From Cinclus cinclus (Eukaryota > Chordata > Aves > Passeriformes > Cinclidae), in NCBI RefSeq assembly GCF_963662255.1, contig NC_085047.1, positions 20,060,258 to 20,124,257 of the forward strand: a stretch of DNA of 64,000 bases. The letters run 5' to 3'. The position numbers and the translations under genes were made by a program. Under the pieces are notes generated by a model that was given only the letters and a program-made list of their open reading frames with translations, did no database searches and was not told the DNA's origin. Each line of letters opens with the position of its first letter. Positions within the stretch are counted from its first letter, which is position 1. Of this stretch, positions 33,009 through 47,165 are shown one piece after another.

Positions 33009-35149
33009 CCACCACGGGCCATTTGGTCCACAGAACCAGGTTAAGACTAGTATTAGGTAATTGTTCTGTCTTGAACCTAAAGCAAGGACGTTAGGCCTGA
33101 TGCACTGTTTGCCCATACAAAGACATTTATTTTGGGCTGTGCTTTTTGCTAAAGCTAAGAACAGTCCTTGACATAAAAGAAATCATCTAACACACTTTTG
33201 AGAGCTACCTGCCAGAAATGTGCAATTGCTGTTCATTTTTGAAGTGAAACATAACCCCTTTTCTCCACAAGAAATAATGTGCTGTGACTATAACATTATA
33301 GAGTTGTTTTGATTAGATTTAGTTGTTAAATTCTTGCTCCAAGAGTGTCAGGCAAATAATCTTGTTCTAAAGACAGCATTTAGAGTTTATTTAATCCTGG
33401 GTTTAGTTTGCTTCAAATAAATTGTACATGCACTGTTATTTAATCTTCATGTAATATAACTTCCTATTTTTTTTATCTGTGGATACAGAGGGCAATTATG
33501 ACAAGTAAACATATGAATTTCATATTAATATGTACAAGTTATTTATAATAAATGTGCTGTGTTTCTGTTGCTCATTAACTGACTTTTTCAGCTTAAAATG
33601 AAGTGTATAGTTCATAGTGGTTTATATATGTTTAATTTCTGTGCACAGTCATGACAAGCAATGACACTCAAATGTTATTCACAGTATTCTGACCTAGATA
33701 AGCCTGCTGATGTTGAGTGCAAACTAATGCAGCCAAATTCAGCCAAAAAGTTTTTGGAAGATGTGTTTTAGGCCAAGATGACTCATAAGGAGAGAGGAAA
33801 AAACATGAATTATTTCCCTCCTCTCTTTGCATGCATTCATCAGATCTGTGCATCCTAGCCAAAGAACTAATTTCTTTATGCCAAGAAAATTATATCTTTT
33901 AATAAAACTAAGAATCTGGTCATCTTCCTCCATATAACTTTGAGATGAATTCTCCACTTTTCATAAATGTTAACAGCATTTTGTTTTTATTATTTGCTGT
34001 AGTTTTTGCAGGACTTCCCCTGGCTTTTTGTCAGAATATTTGAAAGATTGGTGTAGAGAAAGGGAAGAGGGAAATAAGCACAGTTTAAGGCTGCACCTGC
34101 TGTCTCTGGAGCGGGCCACATTCAGTACTGAGTTGCATTTTTTTTTTTCTGTGATGCATTGGGCTGGCAGCCATGGGCAGAATAAATTTTTCTTTCTTTT
34201 AAGTAAAAGAGCACAGGAGACAGCCTTGTAAGCTTTTGTGCACTGCCTTGATACAAGTGCAGTTCAGTGTTTCTCTCCATTCTGTCCTGGGAGCTTATGC
34301 TGGGAGGCGCCATGAAATAAATTGGGGAAAAAGCCCAACCCATGGGCAGAGCCAGCAGGGCTTGGGAGCAGCCGAGGGTACCCGGAGGAGCGGCTTGAGC
34401 AGCAGCTGTCTTCCCAATCCTTCCTCTCTTAGAGAGAAGCGGATTGTGTTGTGTAGGGCACATCTCATCCTCCTGCTGGGGCTCCAGGGGGCTCACCAAC
34501 CCCTGGGAGCTCTGCATAAAATAATTATAATTGAGAATAATTTAGGCTATCTAAAATTCATTTTAATCACAGGAAAAATCAATATATGCTAAGATATTTT
34601 TGATTCATGCAGTTACTCTGTTGAAGACTCACTACTGTAACATGCCTTTTTGTGTTTTCCTCTTTGCTTTCCTGCATTTCAAGTTAATCAGATTGTGTTT
34701 AGGCAGACAGTGATAAGCGTTTAGAGATATGATAGCAGGAAAGGCAGAGGCAGAAGATGTTTGGAAGGAATGTTCCGGGGTAATCCAATAACAGAGAGGC
34801 TGTAATTGTGTTAATTATCTCAAGTGGTACAGATGTGTTGATGAAAGAGGAGAATAAGGTAGTTTTCTTACAGACAGAAGTGGTGTCTTCAGCACTTAGA
34901 AATTACATAGTGCTTCAAAGGACAGGCTAATTTTTTTGCTCTAGAGGCTTGATGAGGTTGGGCAGATTTATTTCTGTTAAGATGTAACAATGAAGGGGAG
35001 GCCTTCAGGTGAGGAACCCATTTAATGTGTTGAGTGTTTACGTAAAGAAGCTGGTTTCTTGATAATGTTTTAAAATAGAAATTGTAGAACACATAATGTG
35101 TTTGATGGAGTGCACATCTACCAAAGTGGTTCACAGACACTGTGATCAA
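33009..35149. other. Mostly unique DNA with one GC-rich patch
   Basis: AT-rich sequence with no supported gene. A GC-richer block at about 34230-34520 contains an AATAAA upstream (34181-34186) and several CpGs, and could be part of an old LTR or a regulatory element. I could not match it to a family, and I see no signal-peptide exon there. Confidence 0.4.
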
Positions 35150-36095
35150 CTCTCTGGACAAGTAAGTGGTTGGATGCTTGGACTCAGAGGGCAGAAGGTA
35201 GTGGATTATACACTGCCTAGATGAAGGTAACAAGTGGAGCACCACAGATGGTTATCTTAGGACCTATCTGTTTAACGTCTTCGTCAGTAACCTGGAGTGA
35301 CAGAACAGACCCTTGTCAGGTTTTCAGGTGACACAAATTTGGATGATCACTTGATACTCTTTAGGGCAGGGCTGCCATTCAGAGGCACCTTGCCACACTG
35401 GAGGAATGGGCTGACAGGGATGTCATGAAATTCAAAAAGTACAACTGTAAAAAGTAAAAAGTAAACTTGTAAAAAGTACAACAGTATGGGAGTAACCCCT
35501 GCGTGATACAGGCTGGGGACTGACTGGCTGGGAGCAGCCCTGGTGAAAAGAATTGGGGGATCTTGGTGGGCAGAAGGCTGCACAGGAGCCAGCAGTGGGT
35601 CCTGGCAGCAAGGCAGGTCAGCAGTGTCCTGGGCTGTATGAACAGGACCGTGGCCAGGAGGTTGAGGGAAGTCATTTCCCCCCACTACTCACCACCTGGT
35701 GAATTACATACCTAGACAGCATCCAGCGCTGGACTTTTACCACCCCCCCAAATTCAGGACAGACAATGATAAACTGGAGCAACCAAGATGGTCAGGGTCT
35801 GGAGCACTTGCCTTGTGAAGAAAGGCTGAGGGAATGGGACTTGCTCGGTCAGGACAAGGGAACCTAACAGCAACCCTTACAGTGTTTCCCAAGAGGTGGC
35901 CAAGAACATGGAGCTAGGCTTTTGTGTAGTGGGAGCATGAGAGAAAACAGGCATGAGCTAAAACAAGGGAGGTTTAAACTGGTTATAAGGGAAGAAGTTT
36001 TTCCCCCATGTGGATGGTCAGGCATTGTATCAGGAGCTGTGACACTCTGCAGATTCCTTTCTTGGAGTCAGTCAAATCCTGACTGTTAAAAAAAT
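35150..36095 (+). mobile_element. CR1 LINE, 5'-truncated, sense
   Basis: On the + strand this region follows the end of CR1 ORF2 and the 3' UTR in order. It has a segment reading like the TGCAGAC-GACAC-type RT block (near 35325-35345), then the region around GACAGGATGT-like text, then GAAGAAAGGCTGAGGGAATG (near 35816-35837), GACAAGGGAACC, and a GGAGGTTTAAACTGG block (near 35970). It is strongly diverged, and a short GTAAAAAGT tandem (about 35443-35480) interrupts it. No CR1 octamer tail is evident. Non-functional. Confidence 0.7.
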
Positions 36096-39000
36096 AATTT
36101 TCAAAGGCAAAATTATCCCCAAATAAAATAATACAAAATCTTGATAATGGGGAGGAGTGGCGCTATTGAAAACATGGGATTGTGTTGGTTCTTCATGTGG
36201 CACATCATGATAATGTTATCAAAACTGCAGAATGGAGTGTACTGGGTTATTTGCATTGCAAAAGGAACAATAAGATATTCTCTACTTAGTAGAGAAATTA
36301 AATAAATGGGATTTTTTATTTGACTCCATGTTGTACAGAATTTTGGTGAAATCCAACCTTGCCTGATAGAAAAGATGAGTCACTGTCCGAAATTACAAGT
36401 GTCAAATGAGTGAGTGCTGAAAGAGTTTGAACTATGTAAAGCATGTCACAAGAATCAACTATTCTGTCAACTCCTTTTCACGGAATTTCTTCCTTTTGCT
36501 TGTTTTAGATCCCATTAATTTGGGAATCTGGAAATCAGTTTGGGATAAGGACACTAGAATGCCCTGTCTTTGTCACTTTTATGCTATGAAATTAATGTGA
36601 TTTACCTTTGACTAATAGACTTATGTGTGAACCCCACACTTTTGCTAGCACAAGAGCTCATATATTTGCTTACCAAAATGAGAATGGAGTATTGGAAAAG
36701 AAATAAATACAGACTTCTAGAAAGTAGAGTTAATATTATCTTTTTTTTTCTTTTTTCTGCTTTATTTCTTCATCTTCTTCTCTAAACAGCACATCTGAAA
36801 GAATGTTCTTTGGCATCTCTTTTTTCCTGAAGGCCTTTCGACAAGATCCCATGATATTTGCAAGAAAAAGAGTCCAATAATTGAGTCACACATAAGAGAA
36901 TTAAAAATATAGTTAACATTTATATAGCATATTTTATGAAAAAGAGACTTCAAAAGTGATTGACAAGCACTGCTGTAATCAACCAGAGTCAACCAGAAAT
37001 GTTCTGAAAAAAGACAGACCATGTGTACTGTGAGTAAGTACTTACTCTTGAAGAGCTCCACATGGCATTATTGTGGTTTTCAAAGTGAAGACAGGATTTA
37101 ATTTTTAAGGTTATTCTTTGCACACTCTTTCTCCTTTAAATTAGAACAACAAAGAGTTGAGGCACCTTGACTTTTGCTTGTCAAAATAATCAGGAATGAT
37201 ATGTGAATTGGGACTGAGCCCTAATCTCAACAAAATCATATTCGTATTTGGGGGGAAAAAAAAGTTGTATCTTGTCTCCTGCCTCTTCTTCCTCCCATTC
37301 CCCCAACTTTTTCCTCCCATACTTTTGTTTTCTTTGTACTTGCCGGTCTGGGAACTATTAAAACAGGACTAGAAAAAGCTCTGCTTTGCCCCCAGATTTA
37401 CTGTGGTACTATCTTGTTGGAACCTCTGCATTTGAGATCTAACCCACAGAGAATCAGTTGAAGTTGAGGTAAGCAAGTAACTTTTGAGTACTTGACTTTG
37501 TTACTTAACCATCAATCTGGTGCTGAAAAGGAGGAGTCACTAGAGGATCAGAGGGGTTTTTCCTGTTTAATCTGTTTGAGACTTCTCGTCACTGCACTTA
37601 GCTCAATACTCTTGCCTTTTATGTTGAAAGTGCAACACAAAACTGTCATTAACTGGATCTTCTTTGTTTAATATTTTCCTTCTGAAGAGTCAAAGGATTG
37701 GTAATGTACTTCCAGGTCTGTGTGAATGAGAGAAACTTGAGGAATATGCTGGGTTTGATAACTTTGTGAATGGAAATCAGATTCTCTCTCTGTTTCAATG
37801 GAGATTGTGAAGCAGGTTTCCAACAAGAGGAGAAATTGGAACAGCATTATGGAAGCATCCAGCAGTGCAGGATAGTGTTTGAAGTCCCAGGAACTCCCTT
37901 ATTTGTTTGTTTGATTGGTTGTTTTGTTGGTTGGCTGGGTTTTTTTTTTCATTTTTCATGTAGCAGAGGTTTCCTAGGAAATGATAGTCCTGCAAGAAAA
38001 GAAGTGGACAAAATCAGTGATTACATATTTATCATCTATGGATGGTGCAGATGAGGGGAGAATATTAGAAAATTACAAAAGAATATCGTATAACTGATTT
38101 TTTGTGCTCTTGTCATATATTTAATGGAAAATTACACTTGCATCTGCTTGTACCAAAATTGTCCCTGATGAAGAATATCCTTGATAAGACAGAAGAAAAT
38201 GCATCTTGACATGGGTTTTTGAACTCTGGGCTGGGAAGAGCTGTGTTTTATAGGATCAAAGGGAAAGGGACCTGCATAGTCTACCAGAGTCCCAAGGGGA
38301 ACGTTAAATATCTATATGGAACAGCTAAGCAGAGAAGACATGGTTGGATAATGCACCAAGGAGGAAGAATTAAGATGTAAGTGGCAGCAGAGAAGCAAGT
38401 AGTTGTGAAGGCAGGGATGGGACTATATTTATCTGTGAGAGAGGTTGTGAGGTAGGCAAACAATTAATATGTTTGTTTCACTGAGATTTTTCTGAGTAGA
38501 AGTTGTTCTTTGTGCCTTTTTGTGGAAGGTGTTGTGTAATCTTTTGAAGAAAAACAAATTTGCCATAAGACAAATGGGAGAGTCTGGTTTGCACTAATAC
38601 AAAGAAACCTCTGTATGACCATGGAGAAATTTTTCCCATTACTCCTCCCAAGAGACAACTACATCAAATGATTGATTTTTATTTTTTTTTTTAATTTTGA
38701 AAGTTAAAAATAGAATATGATTTCTGGAGCATTTTTGAAAATAGTATTTCAACTTAAGAAAACAAGAAGAATGCCATGTTTGGTCTCTGTATCCATCTTT
38801 CTGTCATTTGATACTCTTTTGGCGTGGTGTTTTGTGAGACCCTTGTCTATTTGTACAGCCTTTCAAACATCTTTTCACCTCATTCAAATTATACCTGTCT
38901 TATTTACCTGTTCAGAGTGTTCGTATTCAGGATCTGAATCCTCCCAAAGATCCTTTAGGTAATAGTGTTCTGGGATTTTTGGAGGGTCTGTCTTGAATAT

Positions 39001-42000
39001 TGACTTTCAAGTTGCTCTTCCAAATTTGAGTTAGTGAATAATAAAAATATTTCCTTATGTTCGAATTCAGATAGTATGATGAGTCTGGAATGTCCATATT
39101 GATTAGAAGAGCTTGAAATTCCTCAGTTTTGTCTCTAAGATAATGATTGCTGGTTTCTGTTGTGAAGTTTTTCCTGAATTATGGCTAACACAGGGTCTTT
39201 TTAAATACGTGATTAATCTGGTCTTTAAGAAATGCTCCTGTATGCTTCAAGATATTACCTTTTTGTTTTAAACTACTTGTTTCTAACCACAGTAAGAGTG
39301 CTGTGATTTCCCCTGCTTATAAACACTATGGATGCAGAACAATATCAGGTCTGGTCAAGCAGGGAGTGGGAGCAGACTAAGGATACTGAAGAATTTCACA
39401 TATTGCAGGCAAGAGATATATTTAGGTTTGGTTGTGATGGTTCTTTTGGGTTTGGTTTTGGTTAGATTTTCTTTGTTTGTTTTTTTCTTTCCTCCCTTGG
39501 GGACTGTTTGTTGGGTTTTCTTTGTTGGGTTTTTCCTTGTTTGATTTTAGGGTTTTATTTTTAGGGAGAGAGAGATATATCACCAAGTAGTTGAATAGAT
39601 TTAATCTCTTTGGAAACTTTTCCAGATACTGAGACTAAATTCTCCCTTACTGCTTCCTTTTCTTCTGCTTTACCCTTTCCTTTCCATCTTCTCACTTGTG
39701 AGTGAGACCAAATGCTGTGCTTACTTGGCATATTGTAATCATGGAATGCACAGCTTTTAATGGAAAAATGGAACTTTTTTTCTAACTTAAGTTATGTAAC
39801 TGGTGAGAAGATCACCCTGGAATGAGAAGCATTGCTTTATTACTTTCAGTGTGCATTGTACCCATTAACTCACCAGACACTTATGAAATGGAAAATTATG
39901 AAGTATTTTTAAATTGCCAACACTAGATACAAGTGAAAAAATGACATTCAGATTTTTCAAGTCCAGTTCTTTTGCTGAATAAATATTTACAATGCCTGTT
40001 TATAATGTCATGTCAAATTAAGCTAGTATTTATTTTGCCTGGATGAAAGCCACAAGTAGCCTGAATTAACCTTAAGAAAAATGTTGAGATTGCAAAAATA
40101 CTGAGGTCAATATAGCAAAGAGTTCTCTGTCCAAATCCAACTCTTTTGGATAAAACAGTGAAAATGTCTCTCAGATCAGTTTTCCATTAATAGAAAGTTT
40201 GATATTTATGATTTTATTTTCATGAAATGTAAGTAATAAAATGGTAATGCCTTACCCTTAGTGGTGGAAAAGATTTTGTAACAAACCCCAGAAGATTATT
40301 GAAGGGGGAGCCTGATAATATTTTTTTATGCTAATTGTCGTTTTGCAGTGGGAGTGAATGATGTCATCCTGTCTCCTCCCACTGTGTAAACTAAGCTTGT
40401 GTCAAAGTGTTGCTGCCTCTTGTCACAGAGAGAACGGTTCACTTAAATGCAGCTGCAGTACTTCTGTGCGATACCTGTACGAGCCATCCCCAGTGCGAGG
40501 TTGGGTTTGTGACCATGATGTCAAGATTTGTCTGTCTTCTTTTCTGTGGATATATTGCACTAAACCTGGGAAATACTCAGAAATTGCCAAGAGGCAAGTA
40601 GCTATGAACAACTTTCTGGGGGTTTGTCTGTTTTTCTCTTGTGGGGCTTTGGGGTTTTTAATGCTTGTGTTTTGTTATGGAAATTTGCTTTCAGCATGTT
40701 AGGAATGATTAAAGGTAACAGACAAGATGAAAGAAGGTCAGGGAAAAGGGCAAAGTCCAGGTATAATAGCAGTCTTAAAGTTCTTGAATAAAATAAGCTC
40801 AAAAGTTTTCCTGGTATCTTGTGACTCTAGTGAGAAGTATCATGACACAAAATTATTGTATTTAATGATTTTATAGTGATTTAGACAGCAGTGTGCAGGT
40901 CTGTGGTTTAATATCTTAAAGACAATGTGACTTGGAAGCACCCTGTGCTGTTGATGGAAGACTTCAGTTTCTTCTTTGAGAGAACTGGTATACTTTCCCT
41001 TTATATGTATCCTTAACAATGCAGTGGGAATTGACTAGTGTAGGTCAGGTTGCATGCATTTTAAGGGAGAGAAATATGACTGATTAAAGTTCACAGAAGA
41101 AGAAAAAACTCTCCAAAGCTGTCTGAATATTTGTTTAATTATTCCTTTCTCTCAGAGTCTGGAAGTACAGTAGATTTGCAAAGCTGGCAGTGATCTCTTC
41201 TTTTCCTTGGTAATATGACACACATAACATTGGCAGTTTAATAGTATTTTATTGCTTACTGCAGCAAGAACAGTCATAGCATAAAATTAAAAGAATATTT
41301 CTCTATCTGGATGGTAAAACACTTCGTAGTGCCTTGGCATTAAAACAGCAATTTCACAACTGTTTCTGTACTGCACGTATCGCTCTCACTTTGTGGAAGT
41401 GCTTGCCTGAGTCCACTGTGCTTTGTAATGCATTTTACATCTGCATTCTCCTGCAGCCACTGACATTTAGAGGAACCTGTGATTTAGTTATGAGAATGTT
41501 TATTAATAAATAAGCATTTTGAGGGCTTCCTAGGAGATTCTCTTCCATAAAAGGGAAACCTAAAGGTATTTTGGGGAGTTGAAGTGATTTTTCACTCCCA
41601 CACCTCCTTAAGAGACACTTTTTTTCTTCAGAATTTCATTATTTTTCTTTCTTCCCTATGATGATATTCTTTTGAAATTATCTTTCTTTTAATCTCATCA
41701 TCCAGAGCCAATGTGGAGTTTTCTGCACCCTGGTAATAGTGGAACAGTGTGTAGTCTGTGAGTAATAGATATGCAGTTCAAGTCAAGCCAAATCTAAGAC
41801 TTTAGTTTCATCAAAAAAGGACTTAAAAGAGGATTGTGTTGACCAGAGAGGAGTCTTACATGTATTGCCTACACTGAGGGAAGAAACTTTTCCAGTACTT
41901 TTCTTTTTTAAATGGTTTCATTGGACTTTCTGCTCACTACTGTAAAATAGTGGCTCTAAGTTTATGCTCACTGTGAAATTCAGACAAAGCTTCTAATCCA

Positions 42001-45000
42001 CTGTAAGATTAACTCTGGCATGCATTTTTTCTGTCCTAAAATAACATTGCGGAAGTGAAGTTCTGTTTGGTTTGCCAAATGCATAAAGCTGCAGGTGGAA
42101 ACTTCATTTCTTTTCAGTGAAATAGTTTAAGATTCTCCCCTTGCAGTGTGGAAACATCAATTTAATTCTTTTGTTTGTAGCTGCCTCTCCAGTTAATTAT
42201 TTACAAAGAATTGCGTTGAAAAAACAAGTGTATTAGTACTTAGCTGCTATCTGGAAATGCTGAAAGGATTGTCTTCTCCAGCACTGTCTCATTTGATAGG
42301 GACTACAGGCTTCTTTTGTAAGCAAAGAGTATATGTGGATCTTAAAGGGTTTTAAAAGTGAAAATATGTACTGGTAATATTCTTTTAAGAGGGCTTTTCT
42401 GCTTTGCTGTTCAAGCTTAAATTCCAGTGAATTCCTGTGCTCTGACTCTTGCTCTCTGTGGAACAGTGGAATCAAGTTCATAACTTGAAGGAGAGTGATC
42501 TAGCAAAACTCGCTTTCTGGTGGTGGTGCAGGTACTTGTGGGAGCAGGTTATCAGAGTAAATCTTGCCCTTCTTACCAGCGCTTTGCAATCCTAGTGCTC
42601 TCAAATCTTCTCTCCCAGAGGTGAAACACACTGACCCCGTGTCTCATGGACTGGGATTTCCTTGCACTGGTACAAGGTGGAAGGAACATCTTGCCTCCAG
42701 CAGCTGCAAAGGAACAGAGCCAGTACTGTGACTTCCAGAGCTGCTTGAGAGACTGTGCGAATGTGCTGGTCTGGAGGCTGGAACACAAACTGCTCCCTTT
42801 CCCCATATATTTTTGTACTTTCACCTTCACATGCATGTGTTTTACTAGGATGAAAAAGAAAATATTATTGCTGTTCTCAAAAGAGTGTTCTTTATTAGCG
42901 TCCTTTCATTATTTTGTCTTCAAACGTTAAGGTATTGTTGGAGGAATAGTAAGTAATAATAATAAGTGAAGTCAATATAATTGGGAAAGGAAGGAAGGCT
43001 GGTGAGTATTGTGTTTTAGTATGAAGGCAGTGGTTTTTTTACAATTAGGCTTGTGTTTCATCTGGGAGTTCAGCTGCTAAGAAAATCTGCAGTCAATGCC
43101 TTTGGATACTGTGTGAGGGACCACAGAGCGGCAGTGAGAGATGATGGTACTGTTACAGATGGCATATCATCCAGTATTTCAGTGGCTGTTCAACTTTTTC
43201 TAGCCTCTAAAGTTTTCTTCTAAGTAGAAATTTTCCACTTATTTTTGTCTCTCTGACTATGCCATTGTGCCAGTGCCATCCAACATATATGATTCTAAAA
43301 TTCAGCACTGTTGTGCTTTATTGATGGGTGGAAATATGTTCTAATTTTCACAGTTCTGAGTAACAGAAAAGTTCCATTCTTAAGGAACTCAGTGTTGTCT
43401 GTTTAGACAGGAATTAAGTACAGACAAAAAGTCTTGTCTTTAAAGAATGAGTTGGTAAGCAGAGCATCCCAGATCTGAGACAGAGATGAGAAAGCAAAGC
43501 CACAGAATCCAGAATAAACAAGTGACAGGACATAATCTACAAGATTGTACTGCCTTATAAACTGTGTTTCACTGTCATCTTTCCAGTTGTAGCTGATATA
43601 ATTGTTGAAGGAACAATTGAAGAATAATTTTTTAGTGTTTGATAAAACATCATTTAATGGTTTTGATTTTGTCATTTGACTTTCCAGTTACAGCACAGAT
43701 GAACATGGAAATGTTTTTTCACTACAGTTTCAGTTTCTGATAGCTTTTGTCTATCTTTTTGTTCTGTTTTACTTTGTTAGAGCTGAAAAGAATTTGGGGT
43801 TGATCCCTTCTTATAAAATTTCAGTTTTAGGAAGTTGCTGAAACCAAAAGAGTCTGAATGTTTTTCTGGTTTGTTTTCAGGGGATTCTTTAATATGTTTC
43901 TGACCACTGTGGTTTTCCTGCTGTTTGAATTAGTCATCAGGTACAGTGGAATTCAGGTCCATTCTTGTTCCCTTTCCAGGACTCAGGCCTATCCTACTCT
44001 GCTGTCCAGGAAGGGTTCAGGTAACCCTAATTCAGCTTTCCCCTGGTTGCTGTCTTCTTAGGGAAAAAGAATATGGACTTGACATTTCTTAGGAGACCAT
44101 GGGAAAAGGACTGATTTACAGATTCCTGTAGGGAAAACCAGATCCAAAATTTCCTTGTATCTACAGTTGTCAGCAGTGGGGATAAGTGGGAAAAACAATT
44201 GTGTTGCACTGAGGATTTGTTTCTTTGGAAGTACTGAATATGTTTGGTCAGATACTGTAGGTAGCTACTCGCTAATATTTGTGCTTAAGGTAATTATTAC
44301 TGACATCCCTTTGAGAGTGAGTGCTGTATTTACAGTAGACTCCCAAATTTTGACATTTGAGAAAAGGAATAGAGTAATTTTATTCCTAGCTATGTTTGCT
44401 GGCTATGCTATGTTACATAATACATCTTACTAAGCAGAGCATGTGTTTTCATTTACTAGTGTCAGTTAAAACAATGTAGAGTTATTTCAATGTATCACAG
44501 ATATTATATTGCAACAGCCAAACCTTAAGCTTTTGTGCTGCTCTCTCCCTTCCTGCCAGAAGCAACTCTTTGGTAGCTGTAAGGTGGCAGGCCAAAATTT
44601 GTAAGACAGGGAGAAGTCTCCTAGAAGTTGTGGCTTTTTGAACATGCAATGAAGCTGGCATATCAAAATATCACAAAAGGATTGAAATGACATGTGATTT
44701 ATATATTACTGTCCCCCTGGTTTACAAAACATCTTTCTGGGAGCTATTTTTCAAAATACACAATGCATTAACTTTTAAAAAGCATTCTTATGAAGAAGGG
44801 ACAGTTTGAACTGAATTATTTAACTTCATTTTATTGTTATGTCTGGAAAAAGAAGTGCAAAATTAATTTGGGATTTTTTGTGAATTTTTTTTCTTATTTT
44901 TAATGGCACATAAGTGTCAAGTCCAACAGGAAATTTAAAAGGAATCCTTTATCTAGTGTAATAGAGTGACAAGGGTTTTCAGTCACTAGATATGTCATGG

Positions 45001-47117
45001 CAAATTTGGCTCATTCTTGCTGCGAGTGAAAACTGCCTGTAAGAATGTAACAATTATAGCAGTTCATTTAATCAAAGAAAGTTTTCTTATCATGCAGACA
45101 GTTGTGTCCTAGGCTTGCACATAAACGTATCAAAACCCAGTACTGAGTTTCAGGCTTCCAAGTTCAAAGACAATCTGTAATACCAGAATTCCATTTTTAT
45201 ATTGGCACATGCAATGGTGCAACATTGTGATGATACATATGGGTGGATTCTGCCAGAATTGCATTCCACTGCATATGAATGCCTCCAAAATGATCTCACT
45301 GCTGGGTAATCTATATAACCTTCCACCTCTTCATTCTAATTTTTGTGTTCCCAAGTATCTCTTTTTGAACCTTATTTTCCAGACAGACATCCTTCATATA
45401 ATCTTTGGATCTAGCAGTTCCAGAAGGACAAGCTACATAATTCACTTGAGGGGAGAGCTGTAGGCTGAATCCTGCTGCTGCTCTGGGGGCAGACCTACTG
45501 TACATGGATAGTATAAACTTTGTATCTGTTGGCTGATGATACAGTGCATGGACAATGGGTTTGAGGCTTCTTAGGATTGTTTGGACTCACCAGGTGTGCA
45601 CTACAAACTGCATGTGGAAACAAAAAACTCAGTCTGCTCCAGGGGGAAAAAATGGCTAGCTGTGACCTGCCATAGTCAGAACTGTGCATGCAGCTCCCAG
45701 TGGATTTGTTTTCCTTGGGGAAATTCAAGTGCAAACTTGAAATTTTTTGTGAGCAAGACAAATTTGTTGCTGTAGAGTGTTCTTGACTACGGCCTTTTAC
45801 AGAAGATGGTTGAAGTCCTACTCGCTGGTATGGTGAGCCTTGATGAGAACAGAAGAAGGTATTTATGTTCTGGACAGCCTGCAGTCTAAAATAGATACCA
45901 TTAGCAAAACAGCCCAGTCTTTAGTGTCTTCCCAAGTGGAAAAGGACAACTGGAAACAGGCCAGATCCTACTCAGACTTGTTTAGCAGGCCTTAGCTCAA
46001 ATAGTCTTAATTAAAAATTGTTCTTTCTACAATACAGGACAATGTGTATGCAATGCTAGTTTGCTTTGTGAAACACATATTTGCCTTATTGTGCTGTGAG
46101 AATGGTGGTTGTGAAGATGACTACTGGAAGCATTATGAATGAAATGAAACCTTCGTGTGGGCAAGGTCTGGGCCAACTTTCCCAGTACTGCCATCCCTCA
46201 AAACATAACAATCATGTGCCATTTTACTGTGGCTTTATCAATTCCAAACCTCCCCACTTGAGCAAACCAGTGTGTGTCGTATCAAGGTGAAGAAAAAACA
46301 GGTCAAGTTTTGAACCACCAAGCGAATTTCTACTGTTCATGAAGTGGTGACTGTAGTTTTGGTCACAAGATTTTAATGTTTTTGCTTCACCAAAGTGATG
46401 CCATCAAAGCAGGTAACCAGGCAAGTTTATGGAAGGATGGCTGCATTAAGAATATCAACACAGAGTCTTCATTGATTCAGAGCTCCTGAATAAAATTCTG
46501 GTAAAGAGTTGAGGTTCTAGCTATGAAGATTCTAGACCTAAAGGCAGGGAGGTAGGGAGGTAGGGAGTGTTTTTTTATAACAGGAAAGCTACTTTTCTCC
46601 CAGGCTGGAGGGGAGCATTTACTGCACTTGTTCAGAGGTTGGTAGACAAAATACAGCCTATGTTTATAAAATGCTTTAGAGTTTTTGCTGAGGTCCATCA
46701 CTTTGCAATAATTTAGTATGATTTAGGGCATCTTCTGGAAGAACAATAAATGAGGTAAGTGAATCCACAATTTTTCTCAGGCCAATCATAGCCATGGCTC
46801 TTACATAAATCCTGTTTACCTTGAGCAAACATGTCAACAGGGCTCCATGTGAATAAATCCACTTCAATTAAACCTATCTTAATGAAGTGCCTAAACCTCT
46901 GCATGTGATTTGATTTTTATTTATTTTGTGTGTGTATGGGCTGTCCTAACACTAGAATATGTATTTAAAAAGAAATCGTAATTCTATACTCTTTCTCAAG
47001 CTGAAGAGTTGATGGCAAAATGGATTCTCAAAGTATGAGGGAATTATTTTTTAGGGCTATTTCAGCATTTTAATATGGTTCTAAGGTTTTGCATTATTCT
47101 TAAAATCTGCTCAGGAA

Positions 47118-47165
47118 TAGTATGATTCAATAGAGTTGGAAAAGATCCTTTCCAATCACCTGCAG
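47118..47165 (-). repeat. Possible CR1 3'-end scrap
   Basis: The text ATGATTCAATAGAGTTGGAAAAGATCC resembles the antisense of the conserved CR1 3' terminus. Only about 50 bases can be compared, so this is tentative. Confidence 0.3.

Noticed and set aside
42490..42830. Less AT-rich block considered as an ABI3BP first exon or another gene's exon
   Set aside because: Open frames there lack a signal peptide with a phase 1 donor, and no protein family is recognised.
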